A stretch of 49,074 nt of DNA from Treponema sp. (GCA_031267685.1 JAIRYV010000050.1:1-49074), one strand, 5' to 3'; positions 8,408-16,434 are shown, numbered from the stretch's first letter. Numbers and translations: made by a program. The notes: generated by a model from the sequence alone, not told the origin.

Positions 8408-8740
8408 TTACCTTTCGTTTTGGCCAAGACTAATAACCATGCTGGTCGCGACTACTTCCACATTGATACCATCAATCGTTCTGCCGGTTGCCCATACAAC
8501 ATTCCGCACACCAATATCGCCGGGGTATTTCTTTACTGCTGCTTCCAGCAATTTTATATAGGCTTGCATATTGATTGTTTTGTTCTTTGATAGCCATGAG
8601 TCGCGGGCAACAAAAGAAGTTTGAATAGTCCCTATCACGGTTTCGCCGGAGGATATAGGCATATACTGTCCTACGGTAGCGCAGGAGCTAATCAATATGG
8701 ACAGCATCCCAATAAAAATAATTATTCCTTTCCTTTTCAT
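8408..8740 (-). CDS. Small lipoprotein, paralog of 8816-9157
   Basis: A 110-aa lipoprotein with signal IIIFIGMLSILISSC and lipobox cysteine near residue 20, preceded by GGAGAGCTTATG. The mature part shares clear blocks with the next gene: SGETVIGTIQTSFVAR against PDETVIGTVQATFVAR, and MQAYIKLLEAA followed by a YP-containing segment and VVWATGRTID. I recognise no function. The duplicated pair and the downstream TPR, barrel and large lipoprotein genes form one envelope cluster. Confidence 0.6.
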   Translation of the reverse strand: MKRKGIIIFIGMLSILISSCATVGQYMPISSGETVIGTIQTSFVARDSWLSKNKTINMQAYIKLLEAAVKKYPGDIGVRNVVWATGRTIDGINVEVVATSMVISLGQNER

Positions 8741-8815
8741 AAGCTCTCCAATTAAGCAAATAGCAAGTACACCCGCCTTCCAGCGGGCGCCCCCTCGCTT
8801 TTACCGGTTCGGGTT

Positions 8816-9157
8816 TCAATCCACCTGGATTACTTTGCCGGTAACAGCGTATTCTTTGTTCGTATTATCAACATCCTTGCCAGAGACCCAGACAATGTCC
8901 CGAATATCAACGGGAACACCGCCCTGATCATTACGGGGATACTGCCTTTGCGCAGCTTCCAGTAATTTGATGTAGGCTTGGGTGTTAAGCGCGTCCCGGC
9001 CGTTCAGGGTGTTACGCGCCACAAAAGTCGCCTGAACTGTGCCTATCACGGTTTCATCTGGAGCCAGGGGCATAAAATTACCTGTACTGGCGCAAGAAGC
9101 CATGATCCCGATTGCTATTGCCGCAAGCATAAACGGCAATTTCTGTAAAATCTTCAT
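8816..9157 (-). CDS. Small lipoprotein, paralog of 8408-8740
   Basis: A 113-aa lipoprotein with signal KLPFMLAAIAIGIMASC. The start at 9157 follows GGAGG with six-base spacing; an upstream in-frame ATG at 9184 lacks a site. It shares the ETVIGT, FVAR, QAYIKLLEAA and IVWVSGKDVD blocks with the neighbour, so the two arose by tandem duplication. A terminator at 9214-9254 lies upstream, which suggests its own promoter. Between it and the next gene, 75 bp contain a short hairpin (CCCGC-GCGGG) without a T-run. Confidence 0.6.
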   Translation of the reverse strand: MKILQKLPFMLAAIAIGIMASCASTGNFMPLAPDETVIGTVQATFVARNTLNGRDALNTQAYIKLLEAAQRQYPRNDQGGVPVDIRDIVWVSGKDVDNTNKEYAVTGKVIQVD

Positions 9158-9213
9158 AAAAAACCTCCGTAATAAAATATACACAACCTCTCTTATGAGA
9201 AGATTAGTACCAC

Positions 9214-9254
9214 AAAAAATACTCTGTCCATAAAGTAACTGACTTTATAGACAG
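9214..9254 (-). terminator. Intrinsic terminator after the gene at 9268
   Basis: On the minus strand a 13-bp stem with one G-T pair (CTGTCTATAAAGT and its partner, 9224-9254, loop CAGTT) is followed four bases later by six T residues (9214-9219). It ends the transcript of 9268-10519. Confidence 0.7.
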
Positions 9255-9267
9255 ACCCTAATTACCA

Positions 9268-9798
9268 TTACCCTGCAAGGAGCGCATGGGCTTTTTCACA
9301 CAGGTCATAAACAGTATCATACTGTTTATCAATGAGCGGCGCGGTGTTTTGAGTACGCTGTGCTTTAATTCTCGTATAACAGAAATACGGAAAAAGCCAG
9401 CCGAGAAAACCCGGTATAGCAAGAATAACCATGAGCAGCACCATTCCCGCCAAATAAGCAAACACAGCCCCTGCCATAAATGCCGTTCCTATAATCCCGA
9501 TGGTGATGGCCGTGATATTGGCAGCGCTTGTTCTTGACTTTTCAAGGATTCCGATTTCTTGAATCCCATCCTCAAATTGCCGTTCCAGCCGCATTAACTC
9601 AGCTTTATTTTTAATATTCCGGTTACGTCGAAATTTCAGCATGACTGCGGCGGTTCCTACTGCGGCAGTCCCAAATGGTACGCTTCCGTCCGGTTCCCAT
9701 CCAAAATTTTGAAAGCCGTCCAGATAGATACTTTCCAGCCCACGGGTTGTCGTTACGGTCTTGTACTCATAGGCAACAAATCGTTCTTCGTTATTCAT
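9268..9798 (-). CDS. Two-TM membrane protein of unknown function
   Basis: A 176-aa protein with a soluble N-terminal part (FVAYEYKTVTTTRGLESIYLDG...GWEPDG), a basic helix rich in R and K, then a hydrophobic hairpin (ITAITIGIIGTAFMAGAVFAYL and MVLLMVILAIPGFLGWLFPYF) and a charged helical tail. The ATG at 9798 follows AAAAGGAG; a longer frame from 9906 overlaps the preceding gene and has no site. It lies 16 bp after the barrel-protein gene and shares its promoter and the terminator at 9214-9254. The family is not recognised. Confidence 0.6.
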   Translation of the reverse strand: MNNEERFVAYEYKTVTTTRGLESIYLDGFQNFGWEPDGSVPFGTAAVGTAAVMLKFRRNRNIKNKAELMRLERQFEDGIQEIGILEKSRTSAANITAITIGIIGTAFMAGAVFAYLAGMVLLMVILAIPGFLGWLFPYFCYTRIKAQRTQNTAPLIDKQYDTVYDLCEKAHALLAG

Positions 9799-9814
9799 TG
9801 TTGTTCTCCTTTTA

Positions 9815-10519
9815 TTAAAACCGCCAGCCAATGGCAATTTTGAAATCTCCACTATGAAATAATTTTGAGTCAACATCGGTGTATAAATCATCCTGGTATT
9901 GCTCAAATTTGTTCGGCACTCTTATTCCATAGAGTAATTCCGTGCGGAGGAACAGATGATCGCTCAAGAAGGTGTCCAGTCCCACGCCAAGCTTAAAAGA
10001 CACCGTGCTGAGAGCTTCCAGCGGCTTCGCGTCCTGTGTGCTTGTGCTGATAGGAAATTTCGCATCCCGGTCATCGTTCTTAAACGCCGCCATGAACAGT
10101 TCATAGTCAGCCCCTGCCAACGGATAAAGGCTAAACCTACTGGAAAGGCTCAAGGGAAGTTTAAGATACACGCCGCCTCTTAGTGAAAGCGTCCTTGCCG
10201 GAAAGTTGGAGTTGCTATCCAAGAGATTTTCCGAGTGGAAGTTTCCCACTTTCCCTATCCCCAACCCAATGGTGAGTTCCACATATTTCAGGTCAAGGAA
10301 CACATAAGGGGCCGTGCCTAATGAAGACGAGTTATACCGGTTCAAATCACCGGATACATCTTTGTCTACAAACCAGGTGGAAAAGTTCGCATCAAGCGCC
10401 CCACCCGCGCCAATGCTCATTCTGAACGCCGAAGCTGTTTTAGAGGCAGCCGTTTCCTGGCCACATGCCGCTGTCCCAACCGTTACCGCAATCGCTATGA
10501 TTGCCCATGCTCTTTTCAT
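9815..10519 (-). CDS. Outer-membrane beta-barrel protein under putative two-component control
   Basis: A 234-aa exported protein. The start at 10519 is supported by GAAGGAGTTTTCT; the first 20 residues MKRAWAIIAIAVTVGTAACG form a signal peptide. The rest shows repeated amphipathic strands (FRMSIGAGGALDANF, VELTIGLGIGKVGNF, LSLRGGVYLKLPL, FLRTELLYGIRV) and ends FKIAIGWRF, a classic barrel terminus. Upstream lie two nested inverted repeats and three TTAACA repeats that resemble a PhoP-type box, and the two-component genes are directly upstream, so its expression is probably regulated by that pair. Confidence 0.6.
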   Translation of the reverse strand: MKRAWAIIAIAVTVGTAACGQETAASKTASAFRMSIGAGGALDANFSTWFVDKDVSGDLNRYNSSSLGTAPYVFLDLKYVELTIGLGIGKVGNFHSENLLDSNSNFPARTLSLRGGVYLKLPLSLSSRFSLYPLAGADYELFMAAFKNDDRDAKFPISTSTQDAKPLEALSTVSFKLGVGLDTFLSDHLFLRTELLYGIRVPNKFEQYQDDLYTDVDSKLFHSGDFKIAIGWRF

Positions 10520-10550
10520 AGAAAACTCCTTCAATCTTCTCAAATGACGT

Positions 10551-10582
10551 ATGTTCTTCAAAGAACATAGTTCTTATGAACT
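10551..10582. promoter_or_regulatory. Two adjacent inverted repeats in the barrel-gene promoter region
   Basis: 10551-10568 is ATGTTCTT-CA-AAGAACAT, an 18-bp dyad with 8-bp arms. It is followed without a gap by 10569-10582, AGTTC-TTAT-GAACT. Both use GTTC/GAAC half-sites. They sit between the TTAACA boxes and the start codon at 10519, so they may be an operator or form hairpins in the 5' leader. Confidence 0.4.
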
Positions 10583-10613
10583 ACACTCAATATCCCCCTG
10601 AGATGTTTCAAAA

Positions 10614-10641
10614 TGTTAAGGAATTGTTAATGAAATGTTAA
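10614..10641 (-). promoter_or_regulatory. Triple TTAACA direct repeat, PhoP-like response-regulator box
   Basis: On the minus strand TTAACA occurs three times, at 10636-10641, 10625-10630 and 10614-10619, each separated by exactly 5 bp (11-bp period). This is the layout of Bacillus PhoP boxes and of OmpR-family sites in general. It lies about 95-120 bp upstream of the barrel-protein start and about 90 bp downstream of the histidine kinase gene, which suggests regulation by the adjacent pair. Confidence 0.55.
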
Positions 10642-10726
10642 ATTTGAAGAATTTTAGCTTTGCATCCACTCGAAGCCAAACAAGCGCGGCAGATTTCCAA
10701 AAGCAGCATACTGAGCGGAAAAACCC

Positions 10727-11857
10727 CTATTGCCGCCACAGTTCCGACGGCATCTCCGCCAGCTTCAGCCTCACCGTAAAAGTCGCGCCTTCCCCTGACG
10801 TGCTCGTAACGCTTATCTTCGCACCGGTAATGTCGATCACCTTTTTCACCAAGGCAAGCCCCAGACCGTTACCTTCCTGAGAATGAGAACGGTCTCCCTG
10901 ATAAAACTTGTCGAATATATGCTTTTGCGTCTCCGTATCCATGCCACAGCCAGAGTCACTTATCCGTACCACCGCAAAACCAGCCAATTTTTTCAACGAT
11001 AAGGAAATGAAACCACCCGGTGCAGTGAATTTAACCGCGTTGGAAATAAGATTGTCCCAGATAATTTCCAGCATACTCTCATCATAATAAACAGTAAGCT
11101 CATCCATGTCAGCTTCAAGAGTGATGTTTTTTCGCTCCCAGACTTCCTCGAACGCAAGAACACAACGGCGAAGCTGCTCGCTCACATTAAAGGAAAGGGC
11201 AGCGGGCGCTATTTCCTGATGTTCCAGCTTGTTTAGTTTGAGTATATTAGACACCAGAGCAGAGAGTTTTTGGGACGATGCGATAATGGTTTTGACGTAT
11301 TCGCGCCGATCATCCAGTCCAAGTGTGTCATGTTGAAGAGCTGTGGCGTAATTTTGGATAACCGCAAGAGGTGTCTTGATCTCATGGGATACATTAGCGA
11401 TAAAATCATTTTTCAGCATTTCAATGCTTTCAAGTTCCTCCGCCATGGTGTTGAAATCATCAAACATGACCTCAACAAAGTCCTTTTTTCCATCTTTGCG
11501 GAACGGCGCAATGCGAACCGAGAAATCCCCGCGCGCTATATTACGCGCCGCCTCGCTTAATCGCCGCATAGGACGACTCCATGATACATGGCTCACCGCC
11601 GCGGTTAGAAGCATTACCAGCGTGGCTGCGACAAACACATAACCCATAAGGACATTTATTACCAACTGAATATGGGTTTCCACTATGCCCCGTGCCACAA
11701 ATTCCTGATAGATCATCATGTGAAATCCATTTACTGCCGCAACCGCTAAAAATAACAAAAAGTATTGTTTTACCGACATATAAGCGGCATTTATGCGGTT
11801 GTCTTTTTTTCTGAACATCAGGTTCAGCACGGATTCTGCTTCGGTTTTACGTTTCAC
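10727..11857 (-). CDS. Sensor histidine kinase (HAMP-HisKA-HATPase)
   Basis: A 376-aa membrane kinase. Two hydrophobic segments near residues 29-47 and 65-88 frame a short extracytoplasmic loop of fewer than 20 residues, too small for a classic ligand domain. A HAMP linker follows (PMRRLSEAARNIARGDFSVRI). The H-box is FIANVSHEIKTPLAVI with His158, the N-box is IIWDNLISNAVKF, and the ATP lid shows DSGCGMD and GNGLGLALV. The GTG start overlaps the stop of the response-regulator gene (GTGA), so the two are coupled. It should phosphorylate that regulator; the signal is unknown and is probably sensed within or near the membrane. Confidence 0.9.
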   Translation of the reverse strand: MKRKTEAESVLNLMFRKKDNRINAAYMSVKQYFLLFLAVAAVNGFHMMIYQEFVARGIVETHIQLVINVLMGYVFVAATLVMLLTAAVSHVSWSRPMRRLSEAARNIARGDFSVRIAPFRKDGKKDFVEVMFDDFNTMAEELESIEMLKNDFIANVSHEIKTPLAVIQNYATALQHDTLGLDDRREYVKTIIASSQKLSALVSNILKLNKLEHQEIAPAALSFNVSEQLRRCVLAFEEVWERKNITLEADMDELTVYYDESMLEIIWDNLISNAVKFTAPGGFISLSLKKLAGFAVVRISDSGCGMDTETQKHIFDKFYQGDRSHSQEGNGLGLALVKKVIDITGAKISVTSTSGEGATFTVRLKLAEMPSELWRQ

Positions 11858-12525
11858 TTGATCACTGCCTTATAGCCCAGACCGTGGACCGTAACAATTT
11901 CAAAATCCTTACAGGCGGCAAATTTTTCCCGCAGTCTAGTAATATACACATCAACAGTACGCGGAGTACTTTCGCTTTCCATGCTCCAAAAATCGTCCAT
12001 AAGCTGGTTCCGGGTAAAGGTTTTTTTAGGATAGGACAGGAGTTTCCACAATACGTTGAATTCCCTTACAGTAAGGTGTATTTCTTCTCCCGCCACCATT
12101 GCGGTCATCTCATCGGCGTTGAGGGCGAGACTTCCGGCGCTCAGCTTTTTTTCGTTAGCGATATTCGCCCGCCGCAGAAGCGCGCCCACCCGCAATACCA
12201 CTTCGTCCAGGTCTACAGGCTTGACCATGTAATCATCAATGCCGATGCGGAAGCCCTTTTGTTTTGAGGTGATGTCGTCTCTGGCGGTGATAAAGAGAAT
12301 AGGGATCAGTTTGTCTTGTTCTCGTATCATAGAGGCGAACTTGAATCCATCTACTTCCGGCATCATAATGTCGGAGATAATGAGGCTGATGATGTTGTCT
12401 ATTATGCAATCAAAGGCTTCCATCGCCTGAAGACAGCCGATAGCCTTGTAGCCCTGTTCAGCAAGGCGGGCGCAGACTATGCGGTTCAGTTTTTCATCGT
12501 CCTCTACAACCAGTATATTGACCAT
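11854..12525 (-). CDS. OmpR/PhoB-family response regulator
   Basis: A 223-aa regulator. The receiver domain (residues 1-120) has the acidic pocket VVEDDE, the phosphoacceptor Asp52 in SDIMMPEVDG, and the conserved lysine in DDYMVKPVD. The C-terminal winged helix includes LTVREFNVLWKLLS, TRNQLMDDFW, and RTVDVYITRLREKF...VTVHGLGYKAV, typical of OmpR/PhoB DNA-binding domains. These bind direct repeats with 10-11 bp spacing, and such repeats occur at 10614-10641. The ATG follows GGAAG. It is the first gene of the operon, with the kinase second. Confidence 0.92.
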   Translation of the reverse strand: MVNILVVEDDEKLNRIVCARLAEQGYKAIGCLQAMEAFDCIIDNIISLIISDIMMPEVDGFKFASMIREQDKLIPILFITARDDITSKQKGFRIGIDDYMVKPVDLDEVVLRVGALLRRANIANEKKLSAGSLALNADEMTAMVAGEEIHLTVREFNVLWKLLSYPKKTFTRNQLMDDFWSMESESTPRTVDVYITRLREKFAACKDFEIVTVHGLGYKAVIK

Positions 12526-12608
12526 ACGTTTCTTCCTTAATAAGATAACTTTACTGCAAATTCAATCGACCATCAATGTTAAGCTAAGGCCGCTCTGCTG
12601 CCTTATCA

Positions 12609-12955
12609 TACGACCATCGTAATGAGCCTAGTTACGACCATCGTAATCAGCCTAGTTACGACCATCGTAATGAGTCTAGTTACGACCATCGTAATGAGCC
12701 TAGTTACGACCATCGTAATGAGCCTAGTTACGACCATCGTAATGAGTCTAGTTACGACCATCGTAATGAGTCTAGTTACGACCATCGTAATGAGCCTAGT
12801 TACGACCATCGTAATCAGTCTAGTTACGACCATCGTAATCAGTCTAGTTACGACCATCGTAATCAGTCTAGTTACGACCATCGTAATGAGCTAGTTACGA
12901 TCATCGTAATGAGCCTAGTTACGATGATCGTAACTAGCTAGTTATGATAGTCGTA
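12609..12955. repeat. 24-bp tandem repeat array with internal dyads
   Basis: About 15 tandem copies of a 24-bp unit (TACGACCATCGTAATGAGCC plus TAGT) run from 12609. Eleven are full length with variation almost only at unit positions 16 (G/C) and 19 (C/T). The last units shorten to 23 bp and decay. Every unit contains the small dyad TACGA-CCA-TCGTA. In the penultimate unit this has become a perfect 23-bp palindrome (12915-12937, arms CTAGTTACGAT). The array lies between the start of the response-regulator gene and tex. Because 24 is a multiple of three, both strands stay open, but no ribosome binding site or normal composition supports a protein. Confidence 0.95.
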
Positions 12956-12987
12956 TAGCAGTGAAAGTGGTTCGTACTGAACGCAAA

Positions 12988-13001
12988 GGTGTCAGACACT
13001 G
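12988..13001. repeat. Short palindromic repeat GGTGTCAGACACTG, copy 1
   Basis: The 14-bp sequence GGTGTCAGACACTG, with core dyad GTGTC-A-GACAC, occurs here and again at 19894-19907, both between genes. It may be a dispersed intergenic repeat of this genome. Confidence 0.4.
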
Positions 13002-13033
13002 GCCAAATAGAGGGTCTGTGATGAAGGCATCAC

Positions 13034-13062
13034 TTGCCCAGCTATGTGCGACTTGTTATAAT
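13034..13062 (+). promoter_or_regulatory. Candidate promoter of tex
   Basis: TTGCCC (13034-13039) and TATAAT (13057-13062) are 17 bp apart. Transcription would begin near 13069, only a few bases before the ATG at 13073, which implies a leaderless or nearly leaderless mRNA. Confidence 0.55.
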
Positions 13063-13072
13063 GACTGTAATT

Positions 13073-15556
13073 ATGGAAATTACGCAGGAATTTATTGACG
13101 GCCTTTTGGTCAATGAAGTTACGCTGATGAAGCGTATAGCGGAGACACTCAGTGTCGGGTTAGGACAGGTTTCGGCGGTGGTTGGGCTTCTCAATGAGGG
13201 AAGTACTGTGCCGTTTATCGCACGGTATCGAAAAGAGGCAACCGGTAGTCTTGACGAGGTGAAGGTTCGGGATGTAGACCACTTGTTTACGAGCGGGAAA
13301 AACCTTGAGGGCAGGCGGATTGAGGTGATTCGGGGAATCTTTGCACAGGGAAAGCTCACCGAGATTCTCTATGATAACCTCATGAAGGCGTCTACTCTCG
13401 TGGAAATCGAGGATATGTACGCGCCGTATAAGCGGAAGAAGAAGACGCGGGGTATGATGGCTCAGGAGAAGGGGCTGGAACCGCTGGCTGAGGCTATGCT
13501 GGAGCTTGAGTCTGAGGCGCTCAGGATAAAGGCCGCTGAATTCGTGCGTGAAAACGCTGAAAAGCCGGAACTGTCCGTGAGTTCTGTGGATGATGCCTTG
13601 CAGGGTGCAATGGACATCATCGCAGAGCGGGTGTCGCAAGAGCCGGAAAACCGGAGCGCAGTCAAATCCTTCTATAAAAAAGATGGTCGAGTCATAGTCA
13701 AAGGCGTTGGCGACGAGGAAAAGAAGAAAACGTCCACCTATCTTATGTACTGGGATTACACTGAGCCGCTGTCTCTGATAAAGCCTCACCGGATTCTGGC
13801 GATCAACCGCGGCGAGCGGGAAGGGGCGCTTGAGCTTACGATTGATGTTGACGAGAACACGGCAGTGCAGCTTCTGCAGCAAAAGTACATCATTAACAAT
13901 GACTATCACGCGACGGCCATTGAGGATGGTCTCAAACGGCTTCTTTCGCCAGCAGTGCTTCGGGAAATCCGGGGCGATCAGAGCGACGAGGCTGACGATC
14001 ACGGCATATCAGTGTTCAGCCAGAATCTCAAGAACCTGCTTATGCAGCAGCCCATCAAGGGAACGCGAGTGCTGGGCATAGACCCGGGCATCAGAACCGG
14101 AACCAAATGCGCCTTTCTTGATGACACGGGAAAGTATCTGAGCAATGTGGTCTTCTATAACCATAAACCAGAAGATGCGAAAAAGGTTTTGCTTGAAGGG
14201 ATCAAGCGTTACGACATACAACTCATTGCTGTAGGTAACGGCACTGGGTCTCACGAGGCGCAAGAGATCATAACCCAGCTTATCGCGGAGAATAACTTGG
14301 AAGTGCTGTACACTGTGGTTGATGAGGATGGCGCTTCGGTGTATTCCGCAAGTGATATAGCGCGAGAAGAGTTTCCAGACCTTGACCTCACCATTCGCGG
14401 CGCTATCTCTATTGGCCGCCGCTTGCAAGACCCGCTGGCGGAACTGGTGAAGATTGACCCTAAATCCATTGGCGTTGGCTTGTATCAGCATGACGTGAAC
14501 CAAAAAAAGCTCTCCGAGATGGTGGACGAGGTGGTTTCTTCGGTGGTGAACAATGTGGGGGTGAATCTCAACACTGCCAGTGTCTCACTTCTGCGCTATG
14601 TGTCTGGCATTAACAGTTCCCTTGCCAAGAAAATTGTGAAGTACCGTGAGGGCAAGGGGAAAATCACGAGTCGTGAGGACCTGATTCAGATTCCGGGCAT
14701 GGGGCCAAAGAGTTTTGAGCAATGTGCGGGCTTCCTCAAGATACCGGAAAGCCTTGAATCACTGGACAACACCTGGGTTCATCCAGAGAACTATGGCGCG
14801 GCGCGAGCGATCCGTGAAACGCTTCACTCCACAACCACCACCGGCAACCTGAGTTCTGAAGTCATCAAGGTACTCAAGGAGCAGCATGGCGTTGGCGACA
14901 CCACGATCAGCGACATTGTTGATGAACTCAAGAAGCCTAACCGGGATCCGCGCGCGAGCTATCCCAAACCCCTTACGCGCAAGGGCATACTGACGTTTGA
15001 TGACCTGCATGAGGGTATGCTCATCACTGGCAAGATCAAGAACGTGGTTGATTTTGGCGCGTTTGTTGACTTGGGGATCAAGGAGACTGCGCTGGTTCAT
15101 ATTTCCGAGCTGAGTAACGACTTTGTGAAAGACCCGATGGATGTGGTGAAGGTGGGCGATGTGTTGGAGTTTCGCATCATCAATCTGGACATGGATCGTC
15201 GGCGCATTGGTCTTTCCCGCAAGACTCAGCCCCTGGAGAGCGTTGGCACGGTCTCGGCTAGTTTGCCTGAGAAAGAGGCGAGCATAGGCAAGAAACGGGT
15301 ACTGGTGAAAGTGGCAACTGTGGCGAAGAATTTGCCGCAGTTGCCGAAGGCCAGCGACGCCACGCCCGCGCCAGCGTACTATGAACGAAGCGCGGAGAAG
15401 GCAGCCACGTTACTGGCACTACATGGGGAACGAAGCGAGGAGAAGGCAGCCTCGCTGCATCGCCTGGAACCCCGTGAGCGTCCCCGTGCTAACGACGATG
15501 GAACCATGTACAACCCGTTTGCCGAGGCGTTGCGGAAGATGAAGGAAAAGCGCTAG
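13073..15556 (+). CDS. tex: Tex family RNA-binding transcription accessory protein
   Basis: An 827-aa Tex homolog, a nucleic-acid-binding protein linked to transcription in bacteria. The N-terminal helical part has the family hallmark GLLNEGSTVPFIARYRKEATGSLDEV. The YqgF/RuvC-like domain starts near residue 330 (RVLGIDPGIRTGTKCAF), helix-hairpin-helix motifs lie around 490-560 (LNTASVSLLRYVSGI, IPGMGPKSF), and an S1 domain at about 645-715 (GKIKNVVDFGAFVDLG, ALVHISELS). The C-terminal extension beyond S1 is low in complexity and carries a duplicated 12-residue piece (ERSAEKAATLLA / ERSEEKAASLHR). I use the ATG at 13073 because the open frame upstream overlaps a consensus promoter. It is followed by the tRNA-His gene. 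Confidence 0.95.
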   Translation: MEITQEFIDGLLVNEVTLMKRIAETLSVGLGQVSAVVGLLNEGSTVPFIARYRKEATGSLDEVKVRDVDHLFTSGKNLEGRRIEVIRGIFAQGKLTEILYDNLMKASTLVEIEDMYAPYKRKKKTRGMMAQEKGLEPLAEAMLELESEALRIKAAEFVRENAEKPELSVSSVDDALQGAMDIIAERVSQEPENRSAVKSFYKKDGRVIVKGVGDEEKKKTSTYLMYWDYTEPLSLIKPHRILAINRGEREGALELTIDVDENTAVQLLQQKYIINNDYHATAIEDGLKRLLSPAVLREIRGDQSDEADDHGISVFSQNLKNLLMQQPIKGTRVLGIDPGIRTGTKCAFLDDTGKYLSNVVFYNHKPEDAKKVLLEGIKRYDIQLIAVGNGTGSHEAQEIITQLIAENNLEVLYTVVDEDGASVYSASDIAREEFPDLDLTIRGAISIGRRLQDPLAELVKIDPKSIGVGLYQHDVNQKKLSEMVDEVVSSVVNNVGVNLNTASVSLLRYVSGINSSLAKKIVKYREGKGKITSREDLIQIPGMGPKSFEQCAGFLKIPESLESLDNTWVHPENYGAARAIRETLHSTTTTGNLSSEVIKVLKEQHGVGDTTISDIVDELKKPNRDPRASYPKPLTRKGILTFDDLHEGMLITGKIKNVVDFGAFVDLGIKETALVHISELSNDFVKDPMDVVKVGDVLEFRIINLDMDRRRIGLSRKTQPLESVGTVSASLPEKEASIGKKRVLVKVATVAKNLPQLPKASDATPAPAYYERSAEKAATLLALHGERSEEKAASLHRLEPRERPRANDDGTMYNPFAEALRKMKEKR

Positions 15557-15595
15557 GGACTTGTCAATAACTGACCAATATCCGAGCCAAAGCGC

Positions 15596-15624
15596 TTGAC
15601 AAACTGGATCTGTCTTGATAAATT
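15596..15624 (+). promoter_or_regulatory. tRNA-His promoter
   Basis: Consensus -35 TTGACA (15596-15601), 17-bp spacer and TAAATT (15619-15624), placing transcription start about 25 bases before the tRNA. Confidence 0.65.
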
Positions 15625-15654
15625 AGGTTTGTACAGTAGATAATAAGTGCAGAT

Positions 15655-15727
15655 GGTGGATGTAGCTCAGCGGTAGAGTCCAAGATTGTGGATCTTGTCG
15701 TCGCGGGTTCAAACCCCGTCATCCACC
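15655..15727 (+). tRNA. trnH: tRNA-His (anticodon GTG)
   Basis: A full cloverleaf can be drawn: acceptor GTGGATG paired with CATCCAC, the extra G at -1 (15655) opposite C73 that marks histidine tRNAs, D-arm GCTCAGCGGTAGAGT, anticodon arm CAAGA-TTGTGGA-TCTTG with anticodon GTG, and T-arm GCGGG-TTCAAAC-CCCGT. CCA is not encoded. A strong promoter precedes it and an intrinsic terminator follows. Confidence 0.95.
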
Positions 15728-15732
15728 TGAGA

Positions 15733-15757
15733 GGCGGGGATATTCCCCGCCTTTTTT
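15733..15757 (+). terminator. Intrinsic terminator after tRNA-His
   Basis: An 8-bp GC-rich stem GGCGGGGA-TAT-TCCCCGCC followed by six T residues, six bases after the tRNA 3' end. Confidence 0.9.
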
Positions 15758-15759
15758 GT

Positions 15760-16386
15760 TTAAGCAAGGCTCTTCTGCACCCGTCCCGTGCTGATCAACT
15801 GGAACACACAATAAAGCAGCATAGGAATCAGGGTTATGGCAAGCAGAATAAAGCCCTCCTGCGGGCGCTGGCAAAAGAAGAACCAGTAGCAGCATGAGGC
15901 TCCAAAGGGCAGGGCAAGCAGAATCAGGCTTGCGGTGATTATGCCCGGAACTTTGCCATACATGATAAGCCGGATAGAGCCGGATATACCCATAACAATA
16001 GCGGTTCGCAGTATAGGCACGAGGATAAGCTGGGTCGGATCATTTCGGACATTCCATGCGATAATCCTGATAAGCATATCGGGAATGAGCCAGAGTAGGG
16101 TAAAGCGGGTGAAGTCGCGGCATACGCGGAATGGGAGGAACAGCGCGAAGACCAGGAAGGGCGCCAGTGCAGGTACGCTCACCAAGTCAACGCTGATACT
16201 GAGCCAGCGGGAATAGCCAAAGCCACCCGCTTCTCCAATGAAAGGGCCAAAGAAGAATACCGCTATCGCGTAGATGCTCCCAAGCAGTAATGCCCAGAGT
16301 CCGCCGGAACCCAGCTGCTCGTCTGATGATATTGATGACCAGAAGAGATAGAAGAGCGGTATCCAAAGAAGACAGAATAACTTCAT
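15760..16386 (-). CDS. Multi-pass membrane protein of unknown function
   Basis: A 208-aa protein with about six hydrophobic segments (LFCLLWIPLFYLFWSS, ALLLGSIYAIAVFFFGPFI, ALAPFLVFALFLPF, IITASLILLALPFGASC, LLAITLIPMLLYCVF). No signal or catalytic motif is recognised. The only leftward gene in this housekeeping stretch, it converges on the tRNA terminator. A TACAAT -10 lies at 16392-16397, only five bases before the ATG, so the message may be leaderless. A -35 (TTTATA, 18 bp upstream) is weak. Confidence 0.65.
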   Translation of the reverse strand: MKLFCLLWIPLFYLFWSSISSDEQLGSGGLWALLLGSIYAIAVFFFGPFIGEAGGFGYSRWLSISVDLVSVPALAPFLVFALFLPFRVCRDFTRFTLLWLIPDMLIRIIAWNVRNDPTQLILVPILRTAIVMGISGSIRLIMYGKVPGIITASLILLALPFGASCCYWFFFCQRPQEGFILLAITLIPMLLYCVFQLISTGRVQKSLA

Positions 16387-16434
16387 GGCTCATTGTATCA
16401 AATACCAGCGATGCGTATAAAGCCCCGTGCCGTC

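Noticed and set aside
8770..8790. Terminator between the paralogous lipoprotein genes
   Set aside because: A 5-bp GC stem exists, but no T-run follows on the minus strand.
10551..10582. LexA-type SOS box
   Set aside because: GAAC and GTTC half-sites do not show the GAAC-N4-GTTC spacing of the Gram-positive box, and no damage gene is nearby.
12606..12894. Open frames of 90 codons on both strands in the 24-bp repeat array
   Set aside because: They arise only because the unit length is a multiple of three without stops. There is no ribosome binding site and the product would be a bare 8-residue repeat.
12609..12955. CRISPR array
   Set aside because: Units are contiguous and nearly identical with no spacers, and no cas genes are near.
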